Notes: a model not told the origin generated them from the sequence alone. DNA of 33,077 nt from Clostridia bacterium (GCA_003251775.1 QKEK01000122.1:1-33077); one strand, 5' to 3'. Shown: positions 1 to 9,651, counted from the first letter of the stretch. Numbers and translations: made by a program.

Positions 1-8
1 AAAAGCAA

Positions 9-66
9 GTGGTGTTCGTAAACTCCCTAAAGGTCAGACATACGAACCACACTAAGCCTTTTAGGG
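9..66. other. Two interlocking inverted repeats downstream of murG
   Basis: Arms at 9-20 and 41-52 are complementary at 10 of 12 positions (the TTCGTA/TACGAA core is perfect). Arms CCCTAAAGG (25-33) and CCTTTTAGGG (57-66) are complementary with one bulged base. The order is B, A, B', A', so the two stems either form a pseudoknot or exclude each other. The element lies about 115 bp past the murG stop and reaches almost to the window edge. It could be an RNA switch, an unusual terminator or the end of a repeat element. No T-tract is clear, so a plain terminator is not certain. Confidence 0.45.
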
Positions 67-180
67 CAATTAACAACTAGAAGCTGTACAACTTATTTTA
101 TATGCCTCAAGTCTTCACATAAGTGCTTAAAAGCAACAGTAAAATATATATAAAGATTATTGTCTGAATAGTTACCATAT

Positions 181-1242
181 TTAAGACTCTTCTCTCAATA
201 TCTTCATAACCTTTTCTGTCGAAGCTCCAATTTCGCTTTGCTTCATTATCTTTATGTAATCAGAACTATTCTCTTTAAGGCTCTTAATTCCTTTCAGAAG
301 TTTTTCCTCTGTTAGCTCCTCCTCCATAACTACATAGCTAAAGCCTTGATTTTCAAAAGATAATGCATTTAATATTTGATCACCACGACTAGCCTTTTTT
401 GATAAGGGAATCAAAAGGTGTGGTTTTTTAAGTGCTATAAGCTCAAAAAGCGTAGTTGCACCAGCCCTTGAAATCACAATATCCGCCACAGCAAAAATGT
501 CCTTTAACTCCTCATTTATATATTCAAATTGCTTATATCCCTCTAATATATCTAATTCTGCCTTTAAATTACCCTTACCGCACAGATGACATACATTATA
601 TTCCTTGAGTATAGCTGATAGACTTTTTCTTACGATGCTATTAATATATTCTGAGCCTTGACTGCCACCTACTATCAACAGCACTGGCTTATTCGAGGAA
701 AAACCACATATACTTGTCCCTACCTCTTTACTACCCTTTAAAAGCTCCTCTCTTATTGGAATACCAGTCAATACGCCTTTTCCCTCTGGCAGATTTTTTC
801 TAGTTTCTGGAAATGTATAGCATATCTTTTTAGCAAAAGGAATAGAAAGCTTATTAGTAAGACCAGGTGTCATATCAGACTCATGTATTACTACAGGGAC
901 TCTCATAAGCCACCCAGCCCAAACGACGGGACAGGATACAAAACCACCCTTGCTGAAAATAATATCAGGTCTTACTTTACGTATTACAGACATTGCTTGT
1001 CTAAAACCATCCAGCACTCTAAATATATCTGTAAGGTTTTTAAAATCAAAATACCGCCTAAGCTTACCTGCATTTATACAATAATAGGGTATGCCTTCTT
1101 TTTCTATTAGCCCCTTTTCTATACCAGTTTTTGTACCTATATAGTGTACTTCAAACCCTTCCCTTTTAAGTACAGGTATTAGTGCAACATTTGGTGTCAC
1201 ATGACCAGATGTGCCTCCTCCGGTTAAAATTATTTTTTTCAT
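181..1242 (-). CDS. murG: UDP-GlcNAc transferase MurG
   Basis: Peripheral membrane glycosyltransferase that adds GlcNAc to lipid I to make lipid II on the inner face of the membrane. The N-terminal glycine-rich loop GGGTSGHVTPN, the GGSQGS motif near the middle and ISRAGATTLFE in the C-terminal UDP-GlcNAc domain are all present. The protein is about 353 residues, normal for MurG. The frame is open further upstream (to 1272), but the start at 1242 places GGGAG six bases ahead of the ATG and begins the protein with MKKIILTGGG, as in the family. It is the last gene of the dcw run here, 79 bp after ftsW; ftsQ/divIB, murA and ftsZ do not follow inside the window. Confidence 0.97.
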   Translation of the reverse strand: MKKIILTGGGTSGHVTPNVALIPVLKREGFEVHYIGTKTGIEKGLIEKEGIPYYCINAGKLRRYFDFKNLTDIFRVLDGFRQAMSVIRKVRPDIIFSKGGFVSCPVVWAGWLMRVPVVIHESDMTPGLTNKLSIPFAKKICYTFPETRKNLPEGKGVLTGIPIREELLKGSKEVGTSICGFSSNKPVLLIVGGSQGSEYINSIVRKSLSAILKEYNVCHLCGKGNLKAELDILEGYKQFEYINEELKDIFAVADIVISRAGATTLFELIALKKPHLLIPLSKKASRGDQILNALSFENQGFSYVVMEEELTEEKLLKGIKSLKENSSDYIKIMKQSEIGASTEKVMKILREES

Positions 1243-1321
1243 CTTCATCTCCCAGATAAATAATGTTTTCAAATAGTATATGGCATTATCACTAATTAAA
1301 CGCTATTATACAGCTCAATAA

Positions 1322-2440
1322 CTAGACCTTTTCATACTTTGCATGCTTTGAAATGTTAAGGAGAATACCTATACTAAATAGCAATATAATAACAGAAGTA
1401 CCACCAGCACTAAAAAAAGGTAGCGGCATTCCTGTTACAGGAACCGAGCCAGATACTACAGCTACATTTACTAGTACCTGTATAGCTACAAGAGAAGTAA
1501 TACCAGTGGCAACAAGACTACCAAACATATCAGGTGCATTAATCGCAACCTTTATACCCCTCCATATAAATACCATAAATAACACCAAAACTGTTACACA
1601 CCCCACGAAACCCATTTCTTCTGCTAAAACAGAAAAAATAAAATCATTATGAGGCTCAGGTAAATATAAAAATTTTTGAAGACTTTTACCTAAGCCTCTT
1701 CCAAATATACCACCCGAACCTATAGCATAAAGAGAATTAACAATCTGCCAGCCTGTATCCTTCATATCCTCCCATGGATTTAAGAACCCAAACACACGCT
1801 TCATTCTGTATTCCTCTGACATAATCAAGTATATCCCCGCAGGAAGTATAACAAGTGCAGGTACAATAAAATGCCATATTTTAGCTCCTGCACAAAACAG
1901 CAGAATTACTACAACCCCAAAAACTATTATTGTAACACTCATGTGGGGCTGCTTAATAAACAATGCAGCAAAAACACCCATTAACAATATATACGGTAGA
2001 AGTCCAGTCCAGAATTTTTCTAGCCGCTTATAATGCTTTGACAGGCTATACGAATAGAATAAAATTATAGATATCTTAGCTATTTCTGAAGGCTGAAATG
2101 GAATTGGTGCTTTCAGCCATCTGGTCGAACCATTAATAGTCCTTCCAAGTCCAGGTATTAAGAGCATAACTAACATAAGAAGACTTATAATCAGCATTAT
2201 TACTGATAGCTTCCCAAGCTTTCTGTAATCTATTTTAGAGGCAATCAAGAGTGCAACAACTCCAACCAAGCTATAAATAAGTTGCTTTTTAAAGAAGTAA
2301 TAGGCATCATCCATTTCAATATAAGCCTTAGCGGCACTTGCACTAAAAACCATAATAATTCCTAGTGAAAGCAGTAGCATTACTGTTATAAAAATCCAGA
2401 AATCCATTGATTTCGTTGTTTTCTTCGTTCGAGTTCTCAT
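1322..2440 (-). CDS. ftsW: SEDS-family peptidoglycan polymerase FtsW/SpoVE
   Basis: Polytopic membrane protein of 372 residues with about ten hydrophobic segments. SEDS proteins polymerise lipid II into glycan strands together with a class B PBP. The family signature is visible as PEPHNDFIFSVLAEEMG in the second half, followed by the usual GMPLPFFSAGGTS motif. The start has GGAG eight bases upstream. It sits between mraY (36 bp gap) and murG, the normal dcw position for FtsW or its sporulation form SpoVE; sequence alone does not separate the two. Its likely partner is the SpoVD-like PBP at 6451-8640 in the same cluster. Confidence 0.95.
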   Translation of the reverse strand: MRTRTKKTTKSMDFWIFITVMLLLSLGIIMVFSASAAKAYIEMDDAYYFFKKQLIYSLVGVVALLIASKIDYRKLGKLSVIMLIISLLMLVMLLIPGLGRTINGSTRWLKAPIPFQPSEIAKISIILFYSYSLSKHYKRLEKFWTGLLPYILLMGVFAALFIKQPHMSVTIIVFGVVVILLFCAGAKIWHFIVPALVILPAGIYLIMSEEYRMKRVFGFLNPWEDMKDTGWQIVNSLYAIGSGGIFGRGLGKSLQKFLYLPEPHNDFIFSVLAEEMGFVGCVTVLVLFMVFIWRGIKVAINAPDMFGSLVATGITSLVAIQVLVNVAVVSGSVPVTGMPLPFFSAGGTSVIILLFSIGILLNISKHAKYEKV

Positions 2441-2476
2441 GATTCACACTCCTTTAAACAAGCAAATCATTGTTAT

Positions 2477-3460
2477 TTAGCTAAGTCTTAATGCAAAGAA
2501 TGCAATAATACAGCATATTATAGTAATACCCCAAAAGGTATATACAACCTTAGTTTCCTTCCACCCGCCTAGTTCAAAGTGGTGATGTAAAGGAGCCATT
2601 CTAAACACTCTTTTACCAGTCATTTTATAGTATCCCACCTGTATCAAGACCGAAAGATTCTCAGCAATATATATAACACCAATAATTAATATTATTAATG
2701 GCATTTTCATCAATATTGCCGTAGCCGCAACAGCTCCGCCAAGAGCTAAAGACCCTGAATCTCCCATAAATACCTTTGCTGGGTGAAAATTATACACCAA
2801 AAATCCTATTAAGGCTCCTGATATTACAGCTGCAAACAATTTTATGTACCCCCACTCTGGCTTCACTGTTGCAACCAAAGTAAAGAAAAGCATAATAATA
2901 AGTGTTACACCACCAGCCAAGCCATCTACCCCATCAGTAAGATTTACTGCATTAGTTACTGCAATTAGCACAAAAATAACAAAGGGAATATATAAAGCTG
3001 GTCCTAAGTGAATAGTGTAATCTATTCCCAAAAAAGGTATCATAATATCTGTTCCTAAATTAGTAAAAAATGTTACATACAAAGCAAATACAGTTGATAC
3101 TATTAGTAAGCCTGCCATTTTTTGTCCTGCATATAACCCATCTTTTCTTTTCTTAATAATCTTGATTAGGTCATCTATAGCACCAATTACACCAAATCCA
3201 ATTGTTACAATAACTGCTGGTATAATTTCAGGGTATTCGAAAGCAAAATAACAACCTAAAATAACAAGAGGTATCAAAAAAATAACCCCACCCATAGTAG
3301 GTATACCCATTTTTTTAAGATGGGTTTGTGGTCCGTCATCTCTGACTACCTGACCAAATTTAATTTTTATTAATATTGGTATCATCAATTTCCCAGTAAT
3401 TGCTGCAATTATAAATGCAAAAACAAACGCTAATGAATATATTGTAAACTGCATATTCAT
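2477..3460 (-). CDS. mraY: Phospho-MurNAc-pentapeptide transferase MraY
   Basis: Integral membrane enzyme that couples UDP-MurNAc-pentapeptide to undecaprenyl phosphate, giving lipid I. The 327-residue length and ten or so membrane segments fit the family. Catalytic-loop motifs seen are NLTDGVDGLAGG, VFMGDSGSLALGG and the histidine motif MAPLHHHFELGGW. Its ATG overlaps the murF stop in an ATGA overlap and the GGAGG site lies inside the murF end, so translation is probably coupled to murF. Confidence 0.98.
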   Translation of the reverse strand: MNMQFTIYSLAFVFAFIIAAITGKLMIPILIKIKFGQVVRDDGPQTHLKKMGIPTMGGVIFLIPLVILGCYFAFEYPEIIPAVIVTIGFGVIGAIDDLIKIIKKRKDGLYAGQKMAGLLIVSTVFALYVTFFTNLGTDIMIPFLGIDYTIHLGPALYIPFVIFVLIAVTNAVNLTDGVDGLAGGVTLIIMLFFTLVATVKPEWGYIKLFAAVISGALIGFLVYNFHPAKVFMGDSGSLALGGAVAATAILMKMPLIILIIGVIYIAENLSVLIQVGYYKMTGKRVFRMAPLHHHFELGGWKETKVVYTFWGITIICCIIAFFALRLS

Positions 3461-4878
3461 GCCTTTATCCTCCGTATTTCCTCAACAATTTCCTCCATTT
3501 TCATCCCTCTGGATCCCTTAATTAGAACAATGTCACCTGTTTTAATAATATGAGTCAAGTAATACGATACATCTAGATTTCTATCAAAGCATTTTACTTT
3601 ATTAGCAGGCATACCAGCCTCCCTTGCACCTTCAGCTATGTATCTGCCATTTTTTCCAACAGTAACTAAGACATCAATGTGTTTTTCCACGATGTATTTT
3701 CCTATCTCTATATGAGAGACCTTAGCCCACTCACCCATTTCCAGCATATCACCCAAAACAGCTATTGTATTGCCACTACCCCTTAAGTCACTTAAAACAT
3801 TAAGTGCCGCTCTTACTGAATCCGGACTTGAATTATATACATCATCAATAATCTTAGAGCCGTTATTGTCTATAATATTCATTCTCATTTTTTCGGGCTT
3901 ATACTGTTCAATTCCTCTTACAATCTCTTCCATTTCCATTCCCAGATTAAGTCCAACTAGTATAGCAGACAACGCATTATAAATATTATGTAGCCCAGGC
4001 ACAGGAACAGACACCCTATATTCAGAATTATTTACCTCTATCTCAAACTGACTTCCCTCATGCCCCTTGCTCATCACATTAAAAGCCTGAAAGTCTGCCT
4101 CCTCTTCCATTCCAAAATATTCAACAGGTAGCTGAACTATGTCCTTAACTCCATATAACAGCTTATCATCTGCATTTAATATCAGGACTCCATCCTTCTT
4201 CATTCCATCAACTATTTCCATTTTAGCCTTAAGTATGTTGTTTTTTGAACCCAGCTTCTCTATATGTGATAAGCCGATATTCGTAATTACTCCAATCTCT
4301 GGTTTTGCAATCATCGATAGCCTTCTGATTTCTCCAAGACCACTCATTCCCATTTCAATTACAGCAACATCATAGCTATGGTCTAATCTAAATATAGTTA
4401 AAGGAAGTCCAATCTCGTTATTAAAGTTACCAATAGTTTTTAACACCTTATACCGTTGCTCCAGCACAGAGGCTATCATTTCCTTAGTACTGGTCTTACC
4501 TACACTACCGGTAACCCCTACTATAGGTATATTAAACTTAGCTCGATAATATGCTGCCAGCTCTCTCAAAGCAGACATTGTGTCCTTTACTATAATCAGC
4601 ACCTTGTTTTCTGGCACTTCAGTCGCCTTTTGTGAAAGTGCAGCTACTGCTCCATTTGAAAGTGACTGGTATATATAATCGTGTCCATCAAATTTTTCAC
4701 CGATTATAGGTATAAACAAATCTCCTTCCTTGATTTTTCGAGAGTCAGTACTAATATCTGATACTTCTAATTCTAGGCCTAATGAGCCTTCATTTTTACC
4801 ATCAGTAGTATTAATATATTCACTTAGCAGCTTTCCCTGGGTTGCCTTTAGTATCTCTGATATTGTCAATTTTACCAT
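3457..4878 (-). CDS. murF: UDP-MurNAc-tripeptide D-Ala-D-Ala ligase MurF
   Basis: Cytoplasmic ATP-dependent Mur ligase that adds D-Ala-D-Ala to the UDP-MurNAc tripeptide. The N-terminal substrate domain carries DISTDSRKIKEGDLFIPI (about 41-58). The ATP loop GVTGSVGKTSTKE is at about 121-133, followed by NFNNEIGLPLT and the MGMSGLGEI motif. The length of 473 residues is typical. The start has AGGTG seven bases upstream. It follows murE after a 64-bp gap and overlaps mraY by four bases. Confidence 0.97.
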   Translation of the reverse strand: MVKLTISEILKATQGKLLSEYINTTDGKNEGSLGLELEVSDISTDSRKIKEGDLFIPIIGEKFDGHDYIYQSLSNGAVAALSQKATEVPENKVLIIVKDTMSALRELAAYYRAKFNIPIVGVTGSVGKTSTKEMIASVLEQRYKVLKTIGNFNNEIGLPLTIFRLDHSYDVAVIEMGMSGLGEIRRLSMIAKPEIGVITNIGLSHIEKLGSKNNILKAKMEIVDGMKKDGVLILNADDKLLYGVKDIVQLPVEYFGMEEEADFQAFNVMSKGHEGSQFEIEVNNSEYRVSVPVPGLHNIYNALSAILVGLNLGMEMEEIVRGIEQYKPEKMRMNIIDNNGSKIIDDVYNSSPDSVRAALNVLSDLRGSGNTIAVLGDMLEMGEWAKVSHIEIGKYIVEKHIDVLVTVGKNGRYIAEGAREAGMPANKVKCFDRNLDVSYYLTHIIKTGDIVLIKGSRGMKMEEIVEEIRRIKA

Positions 4879-4942
4879 TACATTTCACCTACAATTCAAC
4901 TTCAAATATATTTGCATTTGAGCTACGTATTTAATATTTCTC

Positions 4943-6403
4943 TTATTGTGCACGCAACAAGGCTCTTATTATCTCTCTTTCATCATAATGTATGGTTTTA
5001 TCCTTAAACATCTGATAGGTTTCATGACCCTTGCCAGCTAATATAATAATATCACCTTTTTGTGCATACTCCATAGCAAATTTTATTGCATCAGTCCTAT
5101 CTTGGATAACAACATATTTTCCCTCTGTTTTAATTATCCCATCCTCAATTTCCTTAATAATACTTATTGGTTCCTCGGTTCTTGGATTGTCAGAGGTAAT
5201 GACTGTAAAGTCAGCAATTCTACCGGATATCTCACCCATTAACGGACGCTTTGCTCGATCCCTATCTCCCCCGCAGCCAAACACAGAAATAACCCTTGCT
5301 GGTGCATACCCCTTAACCGTTCTAAGTATATTTTCAAGACTATCAGGCGTATGGGCATAATCTATCATAATTGTATACTCAGTGTCAACAGGAACAACCT
5401 CAGCCCTTCCAGGAACAGTTATCCCCATTAACCCTTTCTTAATTATGTCTAGTCCCACGCCTAATGCACCGCAGACACCAATAGCAGCCAAGGCATTATA
5501 CACTGTAAATATCCCTGGCACATTTACCATTATTTCAGCTCTGCCCCATGGCGTATCAACAATAAATTCTACTTTATCCGAATAGGTTTTTATTTCCTTA
5601 GCCTTAATATGTGCGTCCTTTTCTATACCGTAGCTAAGCAGATTACACGATGACTCCCTTGCAATTATCTCCCCATATGGGCTATCAATATTAACTACAG
5701 CTGTTTTACACATATGAAACAACTTTTTCTTAGCATTAAAATATTCCTCCATATCCTTGTGCTCATTACCACCTATATGATCCCTTGATAGATTTGTGAA
5801 TACACCTATATCAAATGCTGAACCGCTTACCCGGTGTAATGCTAAGCCCTGAGATGAAACCTCCATTACTGCGGTTTTTACCCCACTACCCACCATATCA
5901 TCAAATATATCCTGCAGATCATATGCTTCCGGAGTGGTTCGCTCAGCAGGTAATTTCCTGTCTCCAATATAATTGCCTATAGTTCCTACAATTCCTGTTG
6001 TTTGACCAGTTTTTTCGAGAATAGCTTTTATCATAAATGTGGTTGTAGTTTTGCCCTTAGTTCCAGTAACACCTACTAAATTCATTTTTTCTGAAGGTCT
6101 ATTGAAAAAGTTAACTGAAATTTGAGCCAATGCAAGTCTTGTATCCTTTACCCTGATATACGTAATCTTTCTATACTTATTTTCTACCTCAGGCAATTCC
6201 TTTTGTATTAGAAGAGCAACCGCACCATTATCTATTGTAGAGCCCGCATACTTATGTCCGTCAGTTACAAAGCCTTCTATACAAACAAATAACGAGTCCT
6301 TATTAACCTTTCTGGAGTCATATGCTATATTCGCTATTTCAATATCTAAACTACCATTTACGTGTACAAGCTCTACTCCTTCAAGTAAATCCTTCAGCTC
6401 CAT
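4943..6403 (-). CDS. murE: UDP-MurNAc-tripeptide synthetase MurE (meso-DAP type)
   Basis: Mur ligase that adds the third stem-peptide residue to UDP-MurNAc-L-Ala-D-Glu. The P-loop GVTGTKGKTTTT is at about 111-122, and YFNAKKKLF (about 221-229) carries the lysine that is usually carbamylated. The C-terminal domain has SDNPRTEEP with DNPR at 405-408. In this family DNPR marks enzymes that add meso-diaminopimelate, not lysine, so meso-DAP peptidoglycan is inferred. The start has GGAGG five bases ahead of the ATG. Length (486) is normal. It lies 47 bp after the PBP gene. Confidence 0.97.
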   Translation of the reverse strand: MELKDLLEGVELVHVNGSLDIEIANIAYDSRKVNKDSLFVCIEGFVTDGHKYAGSTIDNGAVALLIQKELPEVENKYRKITYIRVKDTRLALAQISVNFFNRPSEKMNLVGVTGTKGKTTTTFMIKAILEKTGQTTGIVGTIGNYIGDRKLPAERTTPEAYDLQDIFDDMVGSGVKTAVMEVSSQGLALHRVSGSAFDIGVFTNLSRDHIGGNEHKDMEEYFNAKKKLFHMCKTAVVNIDSPYGEIIARESSCNLLSYGIEKDAHIKAKEIKTYSDKVEFIVDTPWGRAEIMVNVPGIFTVYNALAAIGVCGALGVGLDIIKKGLMGITVPGRAEVVPVDTEYTIMIDYAHTPDSLENILRTVKGYAPARVISVFGCGGDRDRAKRPLMGEISGRIADFTVITSDNPRTEEPISIIKEIEDGIIKTEGKYVVIQDRTDAIKFAMEYAQKGDIIILAGKGHETYQMFKDKTIHYDEREIIRALLRAQ

Positions 6404-6450
6404 TTTATACCTCCATTTACACCTTTGCTTTGCTATATAATCGCTTAGTG

Positions 6451-8640
6451 TTAATCAGTTTCATCTGTTCTGAATTTTACCTCAACAACAGAACCAATCT
6501 CAAGCTCAGTACCAATATCATAGGTCTGTTCATATGCTTGACCTACGCCTACACCTGTTACCTTTATATTTAATCCAACCCTGTTTAATGCTTCAGTAGC
6601 CTCTATTATAGTCTTCTTTAGAACGTTTGGCATCTGAACCATTTTTCTTGTTTCTGGCTTATAGGTATAGAGTATTACAACAGACTTCTCTGGTATGCTC
6701 GCATTTGGTTTGGGTATTTGTTCAACAACAATTCTATTTTCATCATCGTCATCCCCTTCTATAGTCATACCCAGATTTCTCTCATTTAATTTCTTTTTTG
6801 CATCCTTTAGTGTTAACTCTCTGACATCAGGTACATATACCTCCTTCATCATCCTTTGCTTATCAAGCTCAGTATATGTCCTCTCAACCTCCAGATAATT
6901 CAATACATCCTCTACAAGTCTTCCAGCAGTAGGTGCCGCTATTTGTCCACCCATATGTGATTCACCCTGAGGGTTAAACAACGCTACAAGTACACAAATT
7001 CTGGGGTTATCAGCAGGAGCAAATGCAGAGAAGGAAGCAACATATCCCCCGCCCTCATTATCAGGCTCCGAGGTTCCCGTCTTACCAGCAACTCTATAAC
7101 CCTTGACATACGCATTTCTTCCCGTACCCACTGATACAACACCCTCAAGTATTTCCCTAATTGTATCTGATGTTTGCTGTGATATTACTTGTCTTACAAC
7201 CTCTGTATCAAATTTCTCAACAATATTCCCGTTTTCATCAGTTATCTCTTTTATCAAGCGTGGCTTCAAAAGGTTTCCACCATTCGCTATGGCCGCATAT
7301 GCTGTGATTAACTGCAAGGGAGCAATCTTAAACCTCTGACCAAAGGAGGCAACTGCCATGTCAATCTCCTGAGGCTTTGACCACCAGATATACTCCTTTG
7401 GCTCCCCAGGAAACATAACATTAGTCTCTTCATAAAACCCGAAGGCTTTTATATACTTAAAAAACTGCTCAACTCCAACATTCTGTGCTACCTTAACAAA
7501 TACTGGATTACATGAATTATAAACAGCCTCTTTAAATGTCTCTGCTCCATGTCCTCCAGACCTCCAGCAATTTATGCTATGCCCAGCTAAATGCAAAGGT
7601 GCACACAAAACATTAGCATCTGGTGTAATTTTTCCTTCCTCAAGACCAGCCGCAGTTGTAATTGCCTTAAAGGTTGAACCTGGCTCATATAGGTCTAGAA
7701 TCGCTTTGTTTCTCCATACAGATGAAAACAATAGCTCAACATTTTCCGAGCTTTTCTTACCTACCCATGTTGCAGGATCTACTCCTTTAACCCCCTTTGG
7801 GAAAGCATATGGATCATTCAAATCATAATCTGGCTTAGAAGCCAACGCCAGTATATCTCCGTTTCTCGGGTCCATCACAATAGCAATCGCTCCATCTACC
7901 ACCTTATAATCAAGAATAGCCTGCTCCAGTGTCTTTTCAGCAAAATGCTGTATGGTTTCGTCTATAGTCAAAACCACATTCATTCCATCTGTTGCATCTA
8001 TCCTTCTTTCTCCTCCAAAAGGTATTTCCCTACCCTTTCCATCTACCTCGCTTAGTATTTTACCTGAAGAGCCTCTTAAATAGCTGTCCATATAAATTTC
8101 TATACCATTTATCCCCTGATTATCATCCCCAGTATGACCAATCACGTTAGATGCCAAGCTCCCCATTGGGTAATATCTTTTAGTATCCTCATAAATTCCT
8201 ATGCCCGAAATATCATGTTCCTTAATAAAAGCTCTAACCTTGTCTGCAACCTCCTTCTCAACCTTTCCCTTTAGCTTCTCATACATACTCTTAGAGGTTG
8301 CCTTTTTATATACAAATTCCTTATCTAAATCTAATAATACGCTCAACTCATCTACAATTAGACTTAAATCATCTTCATTGTCCTTAATTAATGATGGGTC
8401 AACAATAATGGTCTCAACTGATGCACTAATAGCTAAAGCCTGACCATTTCTGTCATATATAACTCCTCTTTTAGGCGATATTGAATAGCTCTGAGTTTGA
8501 TGTAAATATGCCTTTTTCTGATACTCATCCCCTTTAACAATCTGTATCCAACCAACTCTTATTATTAGAGCAGCCAATATTAATAGGAAAACTATCAATG
8601 AAAACAATTCACGCTTTCGAACAGAAATATTAACCTGCAT
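6451..8640 (-). CDS. spoVD: Class B penicillin-binding protein, SpoVD-like, with two PASTA domains
   Basis: Membrane-anchored D,D-transpeptidase that cross-links glycan strands with a SEDS partner. One N-terminal membrane segment (about 12-30) is followed by the dimerisation domain (RGVIYDRNG at 58-66) and the transpeptidase domain with S322-T-F-K, S376-C-N and K520-T-G. Two PASTA repeats follow, starting near VPDVRELTLKDAKK and MPNVLKKTIIEATE, and run to the C-terminus. The length of 729 residues fits SpoVD/Pbp2B-type proteins. The dcw position and sporulating host favour SpoVD, but a vegetative FtsI/Pbp2B role is equally possible from sequence. AAGGA lies eight bases before the ATG. Confidence 0.93.
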   Translation of the reverse strand: MQVNISVRKRELFSLIVFLLILAALIIRVGWIQIVKGDEYQKKAYLHQTQSYSISPKRGVIYDRNGQALAISASVETIIVDPSLIKDNEDDLSLIVDELSVLLDLDKEFVYKKATSKSMYEKLKGKVEKEVADKVRAFIKEHDISGIGIYEDTKRYYPMGSLASNVIGHTGDDNQGINGIEIYMDSYLRGSSGKILSEVDGKGREIPFGGERRIDATDGMNVVLTIDETIQHFAEKTLEQAILDYKVVDGAIAIVMDPRNGDILALASKPDYDLNDPYAFPKGVKGVDPATWVGKKSSENVELLFSSVWRNKAILDLYEPGSTFKAITTAAGLEEGKITPDANVLCAPLHLAGHSINCWRSGGHGAETFKEAVYNSCNPVFVKVAQNVGVEQFFKYIKAFGFYEETNVMFPGEPKEYIWWSKPQEIDMAVASFGQRFKIAPLQLITAYAAIANGGNLLKPRLIKEITDENGNIVEKFDTEVVRQVISQQTSDTIREILEGVVSVGTGRNAYVKGYRVAGKTGTSEPDNEGGGYVASFSAFAPADNPRICVLVALFNPQGESHMGGQIAAPTAGRLVEDVLNYLEVERTYTELDKQRMMKEVYVPDVRELTLKDAKKKLNERNLGMTIEGDDDDENRIVVEQIPKPNASIPEKSVVILYTYKPETRKMVQMPNVLKKTIIEATEALNRVGLNIKVTGVGVGQAYEQTYDIGTELEIGSVVEVKFRTDETD

Positions 8641-8982
8641 GGTTGATTTCCTTCCCTTCTCTTTCTAAAGCTTTTTACGTTGTTACATATTTATGCAAAA
8701 TTATACTCTACAATAGTAGTATTTATGTATATTTATTCAAAACAACGCAGAATAGCGTATAAATATACAACAATGCAATATACTCTTTTAATACCTATGA
8801 TGTAAATATATAATAATGACCCTTTTAATATATATGCACCTACTATAAAAATATCAAACAAAAAGGACTGTAAAAGATATAATTACAAATACGCTTAATA
8901 TTTGAATACCCTATAACAGCCCCTAATTATAATATATTTTGTATTTTAACAGGTTACACCAGTCATAAACAAGTACTATATC
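8641..8982. other. AT-rich intergenic stretch between ftsL-like gene and PBP gene
   Basis: This 342-bp gap breaks the otherwise tight cluster. I see no convincing ORF. It holds one plausible minus-strand promoter (8829-8857) and a second perfect TATAAT hexamer nearer the PBP gene with a poor -35. Long runs of A and T with TATA-like steps dominate. It probably lets the PBP gene and its followers be transcribed apart from mraZ-rsmH-ftsL, for example during sporulation. Confidence 0.5.
8829..8857 (-). promoter_or_regulatory. Candidate promoter for the PBP-murE-murF-mraY-ftsW-murG run
   Basis: On the minus strand TTGATA (8852-8857) is separated by 17 bp from TATATA (8829-8834), about 190 bp upstream of the PBP start. 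The region is so AT-rich that chance matches are common, and a sporulation sigma factor could use another site. Confidence 0.3.
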
Positions 8983-9513
8983 TTACCTAATACTGCTTAT
9001 AAGCTGCGTTACCGTTTTAACAATTCCTTGTATAGCATTATCAGCAGGAGCTTCAAGTTCCTTCATGGTCACAGCATAACTCGTTTTAGGTACTGCAATT
9101 TCAATCTTTTGATATTGATCTGGTTTATGCATTCCTAAAACGCTAGTAGCATATGCCTCTATTTTCTCTAGCTCTAGACCCTCCTGAATCTCTATTAATA
9201 ATCTGGAATTATCATTCCTTATGTCATTATACTGAGCTTCATAATCTGCCTGCATATAGTTTAATTCAGTTATCCTAGCATATCTGTAAATAATAGAAAA
9301 ACACATAAGAAATGCCAAAAGAGTTGCCACTAATAATGCAGCCTTATAATTTGAATTTTGCACTCTTTCTTTGTTTCTTTCTATTTTTTTAGACAGGGTT
9401 AGCTTTTCATTAGCTTCAACCTGATAATTATTCTCAGAATACTGGCTAGTGTTTATTTCTGGTTGCAGGTTCGGTGCTGCTGAACCATATACATAGTTAA
9501 TTTTTTTACTCAT
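8983..9513 (-). CDS. ftsL: FtsL-like cell division protein
   Basis: Bitopic membrane protein of 176 residues. A basic cytoplasmic N-terminus of about 55 residues is followed by one membrane segment (57-77) and an extracytoplasmic coiled-coil stretch (about 82-118), then the GMHKPDQYQKIEI motif typical of FtsL/DivIC-like proteins. FtsL links the FtsQ/DivIB-DivIC complex to the FtsW-PBP pair. Its place between rsmH and the class B PBP is the classic ftsL position; sequence conservation in this family is weak, so position carries much of the call. The start has GAGGTG six to seven bases upstream, inside a short ORF whose stop overlaps this ATG. Confidence 0.85.
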   Translation of the reverse strand: MSKKINYVYGSAAPNLQPEINTSQYSENNYQVEANEKLTLSKKIERNKERVQNSNYKAALLVATLLAFLMCFSIIYRYARITELNYMQADYEAQYNDIRNDNSRLLIEIQEGLELEKIEAYATSVLGMHKPDQYQKIEIAVPKTSYAVTMKELEAPADNAIQGIVKTVTQLISSIR

Positions 9514-9611
9514 ACGCTCACCTCATTTAATTGCAAAAGCAGCCTCCCAAAAACAAACAATCCCGAGGACCAGACATCTAGTCCAAGGGCAAAAATAAAT
9601 ATAACTGTCAT
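9510..9611 (-). CDS. Possible 33-residue hydrophobic leader or small protein overlapping ftsL
   Basis: ATG at 9611 opens 33 codons that end with TGA overlapping the ftsL ATG (ATGA overlap). The product starts MTVIFIFALGLDVW and is mostly hydrophobic with two charged residues near the end. AGAGGT lies about ten bases before the ATG, a fair but slightly distant ribosome site. It is the only non-repetitive part of the rsmH-ftsL gap. It could couple ftsL translation to its own, be a small membrane protein, or be chance. I recognise no family. Confidence 0.35.
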   Translation of the reverse strand: MTVIFIFALGLDVWSSGLFVFGRLLLQLNEVSV

Positions 9612-9651
9612 TAGTAAATCTACCTCTAATTTGATTAAGATTGGTCTTTTT

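Noticed and set aside
5031-5360. 109-codon plus-strand ORF inside murE
   Set aside because: Antisense shadow of the conserved C-terminal domain of MurE; no domain and no ribosome site.
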